Shown here piece after piece: positions 17,126-25,447 of a DNA stretch of 64,000 nt. The notes under the pieces are model-generated. The model saw nothing but the letters and a program-made list of their open reading frames with translations. It searched no databases and was not told the origin of the DNA. Position 1 is the first letter of the stretch. Each line of letters starts with the position of its first letter. The DNA comes from Rhodocyclaceae bacterium (GTDB lineage: Bacteria > Pseudomonadota > Gammaproteobacteria > Burkholderiales > Rhodocyclaceae): the NCBI GenBank assembly GCA_030681195.1, contig JAUXXJ010000008.1, positions 124,001 through 188,000 on the forward strand, in the 5' to 3' direction. The translations under genes were made by a program, and so were the position numbers.

Positions 17126-17401
17126 TCACACCTTCCTTTCTTGCCGCCGATAACCGGCAGAAAATCCGTCACCCGTGACATCGTCGATGGCTTCATAAAT
17201 CGTTTGGAGATTCTTGACGATTGACGCCCCGATTTCTCGGTGCGCTTGGGTCTGCTGCATTATGGCCGCGACAAGTCGGTCAAGTTGAATGGCAATTTCA
17301 GGATGGGCGCAGCACGCTTTTGCTGCTGCTTGCGTATGATCGGAGTCAGCCGCCAAAGCTAACGCGCTCTCGATTGCATCTTGAGTGAGGGCGACGTCCA
17401 T
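17126..17401 (-). CDS. Small hypothetical protein in the replication module
   Basis: The product has 91 residues, mostly alpha-helical (LALAADSDHTQAAAKACCAHPE, then IQLDRLVAAIMQQTQAHREIG). It ends one base before the primase ATG and begins just left of the previous gene's stop, so the three genes form one leftward unit. No family recognised. Confidence 0.7.
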   Translation of the reverse strand: MDVALTQDAIESALALAADSDHTQAAAKACCAHPEIAIQLDRLVAAIMQQTQAHREIGASIVKNLQTIYEAIDDVTGDGFSAGYRRQERKV

Positions 17402-17620
17402 TTAATGCCCCCCCGTGAGCAAGGCCGCAATCTGCGCCACCGGCCAGAGAAGTCGGCCCCCAATCTTGACCGGACGGATGCCGAAGCACTCGCCAGTCAG
17501 GCAGTAGTTTTTACGGATGGTTTGACCGGCTCTATTTACTGCGTGAGCAAACTCGCCTGTGACGACATGGTCGCGGCCAGCGGCGATTGCAGCCAATGCT
17601 GCAAGGGTATCTTGGGACAT
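17402..17620 (-). CDS. Small excisionase/AlpA-like DNA-binding protein (putative)
   Basis: The product has 72 residues from MSQDTLAAL, with TAGGAG 8 bases upstream. The pattern VNRAGQTIRKNY then CFGIRPVKIGGRLLWPVAQIAALL resembles a winged-helix excisionase/AlpA regulator: a helix-turn-helix followed by a beta hairpin with arginine. Such proteins control excision or early transcription in P4-like islands. The assignment rests on this short pattern and the position before the primase. Confidence 0.55.
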   Translation of the reverse strand: MSQDTLAALAAIAAGRDHVVTGEFAHAVNRAGQTIRKNYCLTGECFGIRPVKIGGRLLWPVAQIAALLTGGH

Positions 17621-17729
17621 TTGATGTACTCCTAATTGAGCCGCTTCCACGGCAAGGAATACCTTGTCCCATCCCAACTATCATCCCCCGCAACCCTATC
17701 CCGTTGCCCCAGTTAGGGGTAGCGAGGGC

Positions 17730-18326
17730 TTATTTGGTGTCCTTGATCGCTCCTTGGTCACGCAGGCGTTGCCACGCCTTGTCGAATACCCTGGGGGACA
17801 TCCCCGTCGACTTCGTGCGGACGGCATTCTTGACGCCGGGCTTCCCTCGATTGCCAATGGGCAGCGCCAGTGGGTCATGTCCGATAAGCGTGATGACCTT
17901 CAATATTTCACGTTCCTGGAACGCTTGCCTCTGGATTGGCCCAACTGGTTTTCGCATTTGCCCAACTAGTTCGTCGTAGCCATCTGGTAAAACTTCAGGC
18001 CATTCCGCCGCCGCTACGAATTCACATAGCTGTAAGAGAGAGCATGGGAAGTTCAGCCGGCAGCCCAGCAACTTCAACGCCTGCTCTCTCGCATCCTTGT
18101 TGAGGATAGCCAGCATGTCGTCAGGGAGTACCTTCGGCAACACCCCTGCCTGCGTTACTATAAAGTCATCGTAAATGCCAATTCCGCATCCCGTGATGAT
18201 TTCAAAGTCAGCGGCGTTGAGCGATGCCTTGGCTTTGTAGGTCGCAATCTGCTCACCGGATAACGACAGGGCTGCTCCGATTACCACGTCTTTACATGCG
18301 CGGAAATATGTCGCTTTCTTGGTCAT
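17730..18326 (-). CDS. Hypothetical protein of the integrative element
   Basis: The product has 198 residues from MTKKATYF, with AAGGAG 7 bases before this ATG. Visible parts are an N-terminal RACKDVVIGAALSLSGEQIATYK segment and a helical C-terminus ending KAWQRLRDQGAIKDTK, which looks like a winged-helix tip. It sits between the integrase and the small regulator. No function can be given. Confidence 0.65.
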   Translation of the reverse strand: MTKKATYFRACKDVVIGAALSLSGEQIATYKAKASLNAADFEIITGCGIGIYDDFIVTQAGVLPKVLPDDMLAILNKDAREQALKLLGCRLNFPCSLLQLCEFVAAAEWPEVLPDGYDELVGQMRKPVGPIQRQAFQEREILKVITLIGHDPLALPIGNRGKPGVKNAVRTKSTGMSPRVFDKAWQRLRDQGAIKDTK

Positions 18327-18414
18327 GCCGCACTCCTTCATCATGCAACCCTCTATTGGGAACGCCAGGCAGGCGGGTGAAGGTGTCCCGCTAGTCTGGT
18401 GCTTACTCTGTCAG

Positions 18415-19809
18415 CTATGCCACCTCACGCAAGACCGGCTGCGCCAGTTCGTCTGTTCGCTTGAATTTAATGCCGGCCTGTTCAAGAGTCCACGTTTCGA
18501 TACGGGTATGCCACATACGCAGCAGGTCAAGAGGGCGCACCTTGTAGTGCTTTTCTGCCGTTGCGCTTGGCTTGTGTCCCATGATTTGCGCCACCACTCC
18601 GGCGGGACACTCCACCCACTCTGTCAGGGTGCCGAATGAGCGGCGCAGGCCATGCAGGGTTAGCATTGGCAGTCCGGCAGCGGTCAATGCTTTGTTATGG
18701 TTGATACGCGGCTCTTGCAGCCTGCCGGACTTGGCCGTCCGGCTGCTGAATACCCATTCTGGCGCTTTCCAGTTCTTGAGGTCGTTCTCTATCTTCTTGC
18801 CGTTCAAGATGCGGTAGCGGGGCGGTGGTGTGTCGTTCTTTTGCTTCAAGCCTGCCAGCAGGGATGCGAGGTAGGGTGTCAAGGGGATTGTGCGTTCCCC
18901 CTCTACCTTGTCGCGGATGGTCAAACTCTGCCACTTGAAGTCCACATCGTCCCAACGCAGGCCGGCCATTTCCTCGCGCCGCGCACCAGTGAGCAGAAGG
19001 GCTTGGAGATAGACCGATATGACCGGATTGCTAATTTTGCTTACTTCCTTGAACCACGCGGCCAACTGCTCACGCTGTAAGCAGTCTGTCTTGGCTTTTG
19101 CTTTCGGCAACACATCGCGGGCCATGCGGCGATTGCAGGCGTTCTCATGCACCAAGCCAATGTATTCGGGGCGGTCGGCGCACCATGCAATGAAAGCCCG
19201 CAGGGCGCGATAGGTCTGTGCAGCTTGGGTCGGTGTTTTCGCTGCCAGCGGTTCCAGCCAATCCCTAACGGCCTCAGCATCGAGTGCTGACATGCGCAGA
19301 GGAAGTAGGGGGGACAGTGGGCCGGGTTGGATAGTGTCCGGGTCGCCCTCCCGCTTGCCGCGTGTTCGCTTTTTGCCTCCCAGTTGCGCCATGTACTGGT
19401 GATTACGCAAGTGGCGTTCGCCCCATTTCGCGGTGCGGGCAGTGATATACACCTGCCACGCATCGCTCACTGTCAGGTCTTTGCGCAGTTCTGCTTGATT
19501 GGCAGCGTCGGCTGCGGCGGCGCGCTCCCGGCGCAACTGGCGCGGGTCAATGTCTTGGTCGGTTAGTGTCTTGAGTTCGGTCGCCTTCTCCTGCGCTTTG
19601 CCAACCGACCAAGTGCGGGTGTCGCCGATGGTGATTCGCACGGTTTTGCCGTGCAAGGACGATTCAAAGACAAAGGATTTGGTGCCTGCGGCGGTTACTC
19701 GCAAACCCAAGCCGGGCGTTTTGCCGTCCCAATAGATTGTTTGCTGCTTGCCGGGTTCGCATTGCAGTTTGGCTACCCGGCCCTCCGTGAAGTTTTCTTT
19801 CTTCGCCAT
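18415..19809 (-). CDS. int: Tyrosine integrase (P4/DUF4102 type)
   Basis: The product has 464 residues. The N-terminal MAKKENFTEGRVAKLQC and GLGLRVTAAGTKSFVFES match the arm-binding DUF4102 domain of P4-like integrases. The catalytic domain shows Arg in GARREEMAGLRW, HGLRRSFG, and the downstream HKPSATAEKHYK with His and the nucleophile Tyr. It would catalyse site-specific recombination at the tRNA-Thr 3' end. The gene starts 184 bases left of the right att repeat and reads inward; the TGTAGG repeats lie just upstream, where integrase could also repress its own promoter. Confidence 0.95.
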   Translation of the reverse strand: MAKKENFTEGRVAKLQCEPGKQQTIYWDGKTPGLGLRVTAAGTKSFVFESSLHGKTVRITIGDTRTWSVGKAQEKATELKTLTDQDIDPRQLRRERAAAADAANQAELRKDLTVSDAWQVYITARTAKWGERHLRNHQYMAQLGGKKRTRGKREGDPDTIQPGPLSPLLPLRMSALDAEAVRDWLEPLAAKTPTQAAQTYRALRAFIAWCADRPEYIGLVHENACNRRMARDVLPKAKAKTDCLQREQLAAWFKEVSKISNPVISVYLQALLLTGARREEMAGLRWDDVDFKWQSLTIRDKVEGERTIPLTPYLASLLAGLKQKNDTPPPRYRILNGKKIENDLKNWKAPEWVFSSRTAKSGRLQEPRINHNKALTAAGLPMLTLHGLRRSFGTLTEWVECPAGVVAQIMGHKPSATAEKHYKVRPLDLLRMWHTRIETWTLEQAGIKFKRTDELAQPVLREVA

Positions 19810-19830
19810 TCCTGCCGCCTTCCAAAACTG

Positions 19831-19863
19831 CCTACATGGAACTCCGTGTAGGGCCTATGTAGG
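19831..19863 (+). repeat. Right TGTAGG repeats, candidate integrase arm sites
   Basis: TGTAGG occurs at 19847 and 19858 (11 bp apart) and inverted as CCTACA at 19831. The direct pair repeats exactly the spacing and orientation of the pair at 1307/1318. The cluster lies in the integrase promoter region. The rest of 19864-19992 is A/T-rich with no gene. Confidence 0.5.
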
Positions 19864-19992
19864 AATATTAGTGCAACAATTGGGAATAGCAAGGAATCAT
19901 TGTTATGGGTAAAAAGGCTTGAAACACCGTACCAGCAAGGGATTTGTTAGTTTGATGGAATTTCAATCAACATGCGGGAATACCGTATTTCG

Positions 19993-20041
19993 CCGCCTTG
20001 TAAGCGGTAGGTCACCAGTTCGACTCCGGTTGCCGGCACCA
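19993..20041 (+). repeat. Right att repeat (tRNA-Thr 3' fragment)
   Basis: This is a 49-bp perfect copy of 1200-1248. It lacks the 5' half of the tRNA and is not a functional tRNA gene. It marks the right boundary of the element. Confidence 0.95.
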
Positions 20042-20089
20042 CCATCCCCTTGATTCAGTTTGAAACATTGCGGTTCGCACGCGCGACAT

Positions 20090-20521
20090 TCATCGCGTGT
20101 TGAACTTCTCGGCAAGCTGTTGAAGCTTGACCTGCTGCCTGGCCGCCTGCTTGGCTTGCCGTTCCTGCTCTTCCTTCTGTTGCTGCTCGGCCCGCTTGCG
20201 CTCTGCTGCCTTGCGAAAGCGTTCCTTGAGGCCGTCGAGTGCCTGTTGTTTCTGCTCCGCCGTAATTTCGCCGGCCGGGTTGCCGTCGAGATCGAAACGG
20301 GTATCGCTATTGGCCAATGCCTTGAGATAGCGGGTGGAGGCGGTATGCAACTTCAGCGCCAAACGCAGTTTTGCCGCATCGATCTCCGGCAGTCGTTCCT
20401 TGATCGTCTTGTGGATACCAATGGCTAGTGGCTGGGCATTGGCAAAAACCGGAAAGGCGGCAGCCAGTTGCTCCAGAACAGGATTGCCGGGACGACGGGG
20501 GGAGGGGCTGGGGATAGTCAT
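20090..20521 (-). CDS. ProQ/FinO-domain RNA chaperone
   Basis: The product has 143 residues from MTIPSPSPRRPGNP. The FinO core is clear: FPVFANAQPLAIGIHKTIKER, LRLALKLHTASTRYLKALA, then RFDLDGNPAGEIT. A long basic coiled tail (KERFRKAAERKRAEQQQKEEQERQ region) follows. ProQ proteins bind structured sRNAs and mRNA 3' ends. An upstream extension of the frame to 20755 exists but lacks family similarity and a ribosome site. The gene ends only 49 bases from the right att site. Confidence 0.9.
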   Translation of the reverse strand: MTIPSPSPRRPGNPVLEQLAAAFPVFANAQPLAIGIHKTIKERLPEIDAAKLRLALKLHTASTRYLKALANSDTRFDLDGNPAGEITAEQKQQALDGLKERFRKAAERKRAEQQQKEEQERQAKQAARQQVKLQQLAEKFNTR

Positions 20522-20641
20522 GGTGATGGTCAGGGCATTCGCAGCGAATGATCGTTTTAATTGAGCGGGATTTTGCCCTCTTTTTGCATTTATATGTTCA
20601 TGGACGCTGCCGATAAGGTGACTGTAACGAGGAGAAACGCA

Positions 20642-20857
20642 ATGGTCATCGAATCCGTCGAACTTATTTCCCTGCCGGGTGCCCCGTCCTATCAGGAGAA
20701 AATCTATCGTGCCCATATGGATAGCGGAGAGGACGTGCTGTTGTTCCAGGCCCATTGGGACGTCCCTTTGCCGCCCGAATCTCTGGTCGGCCTGACGATC
20801 GACGAGGCGCGCAAGCAGCGCGTGGAGCGCATGCTGGCCTGTGCAGGGATGGCCTGA
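20642..20857 (+). CDS. Small hypothetical protein
   Basis: The product has 71 residues from MVIESVELI, with GAGGAG 8 bases upstream; earlier in-frame starts lack this. It contains GEDVLLFQAHWDVPLPPESLVGLTIDEA split over two short segments. No membrane segment or catalytic motif is evident. Divergent from proQ. Confidence 0.6.
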   Translation: MVIESVELISLPGAPSYQEKIYRAHMDSGEDVLLFQAHWDVPLPPESLVGLTIDEARKQRVERMLACAGMA

Positions 20858-20945
20858 CTGAGCTGGTCTTGGTATCTCCGGGTCGTTGCGCTAAATCGAC
20901 CCAAGGCAAGCGATAATGCGTGAAACAAAAACTTGGGAGGAAGTC

Positions 20946-20984
20946 ATGTTCACGCAGTTATCCGTTGTGGGTGATCCGTCATGA
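20946..20984 (+). CDS. 12-residue leader peptide overlapping the exonuclease-kinase gene
   Basis: ATG at 20946 follows a strong GGGAGGAAG ribosome site and encodes MFTQLSVVGDPS. Its stop TGA overlaps the next ATG as ATGA at 20981-20984. The downstream gene has no good ribosome site of its own, so translation of the leader probably feeds it by reinitiation. Too short to be recognised by homology. Confidence 0.55.
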   Translation: MFTQLSVVGDPS

Positions 20985-23155
20985 ATGCCCGACTGCGATT
21001 TGTCGTTGCCATCGTCGTTCTGCTCCTGTTGATGACAGGACCATTCCTTCTGACGGGTATCGTTGTCTATTCCGATCTTAATGAGGCGCAGCGCGAGCTT
21101 TTCCTGCAGACCCTCGACCGTTGGCTACCGATCGGCGGTTTGCTGACCATCGTCGGATTATTCCTCGGCGTTCAGTTGCTGCGCGGCTTGTTCAAGCAAT
21201 ATGTGCAAGGTCTCATGGCCATGGCCGAGCATTTGCACCTGATGCTTGGGGCTAATCGCACGTTCCGGGTCACGCTGTCCGGCCCGCCTGAAGTGCAGGA
21301 ACTCGGGCAGGCGGCCAACGATTTGGCCGAGCAGCGCGACGCATTGCTCCGCGATGTGGATTTGCGCATCTTGCAGGCCAAGGCTGCCGTTGAGGATGAA
21401 AAGAACCGGCTCGCAGCACTGGTGGCCGAACTGCCGATGCCGGTGATCGTCTGCAATCTGGATGGCCGCATCCTGCTCTACAACAACCGTGCGCGCCTGC
21501 AGGCCAGTGCGCTTGTCCCCGCGACACAAACGGCCGGTTCGCTGATCGGCCTGGGCCGTTCCATCTATGGCGTCTTTGAGCGTGCCCTGATCGGCCATTC
21601 GTTGGAGACGCTCCAGCAACGGATTGAGCGCGAAGGCAGCCAGCCGCTTGCGCACTTCGTTACCACCACACGTGCCGGGCAGTTGATCCGGGTGCAGATG
21701 GCGCCGGTGATTACCCTAAGCTCGAACAGCGAAGATGAGGTCGGGAAACCCCGGCGCAGCATCGGCGGCTACGTGCTGGTGATGGAAAACATCACCAAGA
21801 TGCTCGAAAGTGGCGCGCAATGTGACCGTGCCGTACAGACGCTGGCCGATGACACGCGCTCCGCGCTGGCGGGAATCCGCGCCAGCCTGCAGGGCTTGCG
21901 TGGTGCGGCTGATGCCGAGCAGGTCGAGGCGGCGGCTGATGCGATCCATGATGAGATTCAGATTCTCACGGTGCAGCTCAACCGTTCGGCTCAAGCCTAT
22001 GCAAGCACGCTGGTCAGCCGCTGGCCGCTGGAAGAAATGCTCGGTGCCGACCTGGTCATGGCGGTGAGTCGGCGCATCGAGGCCCGTTTGAGCATCACGG
22101 CGAAGATCGACGACATCGCCAGCGATTTGTGGATCAAGGTGGATAGCTACTCCCTGTCGCAGGCCATGACTTTCCTGGCCTCAAAACTGGAGGAAAGCTT
22201 TGATATCCGTCTGGTGCGCTTACGGCTCACCCATGCCGGGCGCATGGCGTTTCTCGAATTGCGCTGGTCGGGTACCGCGATATCCACCGAGACCCTCCTC
22301 GGCTGGCAAATCGAGCCGATGACCGTGGCCGGCGAAACCTCGCCGCTGATGCTGCGCGACGTGACCGATCGTCACGGTGGCAAATTGTCTTTCGGGCGCG
22401 ATTCGTCCATCCAGCAGTCGTTCTTCCGCCTGGAAATTCCTTTGGCGGCGGCGCACGAGCGCGGCGAAAGCAGCGGGCTGGTGCAGGTCGAAAGCCGACC
22501 AGAGTTTTACGATTTTGACCTGTTCAGCCGTGCGGGCGAGGATCATGCGCGCGACGACACCTTGCTGTCCGATCTGACCTATACGGTGTTTGATACCGAA
22601 ACAACCGGCCTGTTGCCTGCCGAGGGCGATGAAATCATCCAGATTGGCGCGGTGCGCATCGTCAACAATCGTCTGTTGCGCCACGAGAATATCGACCAGA
22701 TCATCGATCCGCAACGCAGGTTGCGCCCGGAGGGCATCCCGATCCACGGCATTACCGAGGACATGGTGCGGGGCCAACCCATCATCGCGACCATCCTGCC
22801 GCAATTCCATGCCTTCTGCGAGGACACCGTGCTGGTCGCGCACAATGCCGCTTTCGATATGCGTTTCCTGCAGTTGAAAGAGGCTACGTTGGGCATTCGA
22901 TTCACCCATCCCGTACTCGATACGCTGTTGTTGTCTGCCGTGATCCATCCGAATCAGGAATCCCACAAGCTGGAGGCGATTGCCGAGCGCCTTGGCATCA
23001 CCATCATCGGCCGCCACACCGCACTGGGAGATGCCATCGTGACGGCCGAAGTGTTCCTGCGCATGCTGCCCCTGCTCGCCGACATGGGGATTCGTACCCT
23101 CGGCGAAGCGCGTGCCGCAGCCGAGAAAACCTACTACGCCCGCATCAAGTACTAA
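20981..23155 (+). CDS. Membrane histidine-kinase-like protein with C-terminal DnaQ-type exonuclease
   Basis: The product has 724 residues. Two N-terminal membrane segments (about 7-29 and 47-70) enclose a very short loop. A HAMP-like linker and coiled coil follow, then a PAS domain near 140-255 (VIVCNLDGRILLYNNRARL). Residues ~270-500 look like a degenerate kinase core ending in an ATPase-like DRHGGKLSFGRDSS and FFRLEIPL. The C-terminus from ~530 is a DEDDh exonuclease: FDTETTGLLP, HNAAFDMRFL near 620, HTALGDAIVTAEVF near 678. No canonical phospho-acceptor His box is seen. It may couple a membrane signal to nuclease activity; the substrate is unknown. Confidence 0.88.
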   Translation: MNARLRFVVAIVVLLLLMTGPFLLTGIVVYSDLNEAQRELFLQTLDRWLPIGGLLTIVGLFLGVQLLRGLFKQYVQGLMAMAEHLHLMLGANRTFRVTLSGPPEVQELGQAANDLAEQRDALLRDVDLRILQAKAAVEDEKNRLAALVAELPMPVIVCNLDGRILLYNNRARLQASALVPATQTAGSLIGLGRSIYGVFERALIGHSLETLQQRIEREGSQPLAHFVTTTRAGQLIRVQMAPVITLSSNSEDEVGKPRRSIGGYVLVMENITKMLESGAQCDRAVQTLADDTRSALAGIRASLQGLRGAADAEQVEAAADAIHDEIQILTVQLNRSAQAYASTLVSRWPLEEMLGADLVMAVSRRIEARLSITAKIDDIASDLWIKVDSYSLSQAMTFLASKLEESFDIRLVRLRLTHAGRMAFLELRWSGTAISTETLLGWQIEPMTVAGETSPLMLRDVTDRHGGKLSFGRDSSIQQSFFRLEIPLAAAHERGESSGLVQVESRPEFYDFDLFSRAGEDHARDDTLLSDLTYTVFDTETTGLLPAEGDEIIQIGAVRIVNNRLLRHENIDQIIDPQRRLRPEGIPIHGITEDMVRGQPIIATILPQFHAFCEDTVLVAHNAAFDMRFLQLKEATLGIRFTHPVLDTLLLSAVIHPNQESHKLEAIAERLGITIIGRHTALGDAIVTAEVFLRMLPLLADMGIRTLGEARAAAEKTYYARIKY

Positions 23156-23163
23156 ACCCGGAT

Positions 23164-23190
23164 GCCGTCCTGCCAACGCCGACTTTTCGC
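23164..23190 (+). repeat. Interspersed repeat copy B (exonuclease-rmuC gap)
   Basis: GCCGTCCTGCCAACGCCGAC then TTTTCGC. It fills most of the 35-base gap directly before the rmuC start. Confidence 0.65.
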
Positions 23191-24333
23191 ATGGAACTCC
23201 TGATCGTCTTTGTCGTTGGCCTGTTGGTTGGCGGCCTGCTGATGTGGGTGGCGCGTGGCGCCATTACCGATGCCTTCCGCTCGCTATCGGCCGAGGCGCT
23301 GCAGCGTAACAACCAGGCATTTCTGGATCTGGCCAAGACCACGCTGGAAAAACAGCAAGCGGGTGCGCAAGGCGAACTGGAAAAACGCCAGCAGGCGATT
23401 GGCGAACTGGTCGCGCCGATTCGCACCACGCTGGAGAAGTTCGAGCAACAGGTGCAGGGTGTGGAACGGGCGCGACTGGAGTCCTATGCCGGTCTGTTTG
23501 AGCAGGTGCGCGCCTTGCAGGAAGGCCAGGGCCAGTTGCGCAAGGAAACCGCCAACCTCGTGCGGGCCTTGCGCGCGCCGCATGCGCGTGGGCGCTGGGG
23601 CGAACTGCAACTTAAGCGTGTCGTCGAGATGGCTGGCATGCTCGATCACTGTGATTTCTACGAGCAGACTTCGGCGAATACCGAGGAGGGCAAACTGCGT
23701 CCCGACCTGATCGTGCGCCTGCCCGGCGGCAAACAACTGGTGGTGGATGCCAAGGCGCCGCTGGCAGCCTATCTGGATGCGATCGAGGCGGAGGACGATG
23801 AGACGCGGCGGCGCAAGCTGGTTGACCATGCCCGTCAGGTGCGCGAACACATAACCAAGCTCTCGCGCAAATCCTACTGGGAACAGTTCCAACCGGCGCC
23901 GGATTTTGTGGTCCTGTTCCTGCCCGGCGAAATGTTCTACAGCGCAGCGCTGGAAGCTGATCCGTCGCTGATCGAGACGGGGGTTGAGCAGCGTGTCATC
24001 CTGGCGACGCCGACCACGCTGATTGCGCTTCTGCGGGCGGCTGCCTACGGCTGGCAGCAGGAGGCGCTGACTGAGAATGCGCAGAAGATCTCGCAATTGG
24101 GCAAGGAGCTGTTCGAGCGCTTGGCGACACTGGGCGACCACTGGGCCGGGGTCGGAAAGAACCTCGGCGAGGCGGTGGCGGCCTATAACAAGGCGACCAG
24201 TTCCCTGGAGTCGCGTGTTATGGTCAGTGCGCGGCGCTTCCGTGAGTTGCAGGCGGTGACCGGTGACAAGGAGATTCGCGATCTGACGCCGATCGACGCA
24301 CTGCCACGCACACCGGCTGAGCGCGAACCTTAG
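23191..24333 (+). CDS. rmuC: RmuC DNA recombination protein
   Basis: The product has 380 residues. An N-terminal membrane segment (LLIVFVVGLLVGGLLMWVA) is followed by a long coiled coil. The conserved RmuC core comes next: RGRWGELQLKRVVEMAGM, KQLVVDAKAPLAAYL, FVVLFLPGEMFYSAAL, and the end SSLESRVMVSARRFREL. RmuC limits rearrangements at inverted repeats and is nuclease-like. It starts 35 bases after the exonuclease gene, and the gap is filled by one copy of the interspersed repeat, so both may share a transcript. Convergent with the ankyrin gene (3-base gap). Confidence 0.95.
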   Translation: MELLIVFVVGLLVGGLLMWVARGAITDAFRSLSAEALQRNNQAFLDLAKTTLEKQQAGAQGELEKRQQAIGELVAPIRTTLEKFEQQVQGVERARLESYAGLFEQVRALQEGQGQLRKETANLVRALRAPHARGRWGELQLKRVVEMAGMLDHCDFYEQTSANTEEGKLRPDLIVRLPGGKQLVVDAKAPLAAYLDAIEAEDDETRRRKLVDHARQVREHITKLSRKSYWEQFQPAPDFVVLFLPGEMFYSAALEADPSLIETGVEQRVILATPTTLIALLRAAAYGWQQEALTENAQKISQLGKELFERLATLGDHWAGVGKNLGEAVAAYNKATSSLESRVMVSARRFRELQAVTGDKEIRDLTPIDALPRTPAEREP

Positions 24334-24336
24334 TCG

Positions 24337-25413
24337 CTATTCGGCGCCTGCTTTGAGCTGGGCCGAGGCGGCGCGGAACAGCCGCAGCGCTTCGGCGCGA
24401 TTGCCGGTACGCTCGGCTTGCCGTGCCTGATCAAGCAGGCGCTCGACCAGTGTGTTTTCCTTTTCTGGTTTCTTTTCTTCGCCGAGGGTGACAGACAGGC
24501 CTTGCTGCTCGGGTTGATCGCGCCTGGCGCGGATGACCAAGCCTTTCACCTCGTTGGGGGCTGCACCTTTTTTCGGTGCCTGTTCGGCTTTCAAGGCCGC
24601 AATGGCGCGCTGATAGATGGCGGCGGCGTCTTTGCGCCGGCCGCGCGATTCGGCTAGGCGTGCCATGCGCAGCAGTTCGTCGACGCGGTCGGGTGCCGGG
24701 ATAGACCGAACGACTGTCTTGCGCTCTTTTTCCTCCAGGGCAGCCTGGCGAGAAAGCGCCGCAAAGTTCTCGGCACTGGTGAAGGATTTGGCAATGTCAA
24801 AGTTCTGCTGGCGCATCGCCCAGGCCACGGCGTCATCGTTGTAATCGTTCTGGATGGCAGGGTTGGCGCCCACCTCCAGCAAGCGCTTGGCCAAGGCGGC
24901 GTGACCTTCGCGGGCGGCCATCATGATGACGGTGGAGCCATTGGTCGAGCGGGCATTCGGGTTGGCGCCGGCGGCCAGCAGGTTCTCGACCAGCGTCGCG
25001 TTACCGGCAAAAGTGGCATAGTGCAGCGCCGTCCATTCACGCTCCGCGCGGTTGGGCTGGGCGCCCCGTTCGAGCAGCCACTGCATGGCCTCGGCGCGGT
25101 TTTTCCAGGCCGCCAGCATCAGGGCCGTTTCGCCAAAACGGTTGGTGCGATGGATGTCGGCGCCACGGGCGAGGAACAGTGCCATCAGCGGAATATTGCC
25201 CTCCCAGGCACCGATCATCAGGCCGGTACCGATCAGGTGCCCCTCAAAGTTGGGGTCCAGCCCTTCGTCGAGCCAGCGTTGTGCCTGCTTTACGTCGCCC
25301 AATTCGAGCGTTACGGAAAACTTGGTCGGGTCGGGCAGCTCGGCGTGCGCGGTAAGGGGCAGGGCACAGGCGAGCAGTAGGCTGCAACAGGCGATGGTCT
25401 TGTTCATGGTCAT
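24337..25413 (-). CDS. Periplasmic ankyrin-repeat protein
   Basis: The product has 358 residues. The N-terminus MTMNKTIACCSLLLACALPL is a Sec signal peptide cleaved near AHA-E. About four to five ankyrin repeats span 55-195 (GETALMLAAWKNRAEAMQWL, TALHYATFAGNATLVENLL, STVIMMAAREGHAALAKRLL). The C-terminal third is a TPR-like helical region (RKDAAAIYQRAIAALKAEQ; NRAEALRLFRAASAQL). Ankyrin domains mediate protein binding; the partner is unknown. GGGAAGG lies upstream of the start. Confidence 0.88.
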   Translation of the reverse strand: MTMNKTIACCSLLLACALPLTAHAELPDPTKFSVTLELGDVKQAQRWLDEGLDPNFEGHLIGTGLMIGAWEGNIPLMALFLARGADIHRTNRFGETALMLAAWKNRAEAMQWLLERGAQPNRAEREWTALHYATFAGNATLVENLLAAGANPNARSTNGSTVIMMAAREGHAALAKRLLEVGANPAIQNDYNDDAVAWAMRQQNFDIAKSFTSAENFAALSRQAALEEKERKTVVRSIPAPDRVDELLRMARLAESRGRRKDAAAIYQRAIAALKAEQAPKKGAAPNEVKGLVIRARRDQPEQQGLSVTLGEEKKPEKENTLVERLLDQARQAERTGNRAEALRLFRAASAQLKAGAE

Positions 25414-25447
25414 CAGTTTACCTTCCCTGCGGTAGCATTCGCGGCTT

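Larger units (their letters stand above)
1200..20041. mobile_element. tRNA-Thr integrative element with defence operon and P4-like replication module
   Basis: The 18.8-kb segment lies between 49-bp direct repeats of the tRNA-Thr 3' end. It carries a tyrosine integrase beside the right repeat, a primase-helicase with an adjacent iteron-like region, several small unknown genes and a large leftward defence operon. No structural phage genes or conjugation genes are visible. It therefore resembles a P4-like satellite or a small genomic island. Chromosomal order without it would be histidine kinase, tRNA-Thr, proQ. The integrase lies at the end distal to the intact tRNA. Confidence 0.93.

Noticed and set aside
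19993-20041. Second tRNA-Thr gene
   Set aside because: Only the 3' 49 bases are present; the acceptor 5' strand and D-arm are missing, so it is an att repeat.
22220-23176. 318-residue minus-strand frame
   Set aside because: Antisense shadow of the exonuclease domain, His/Gln/Gly-rich without motifs.
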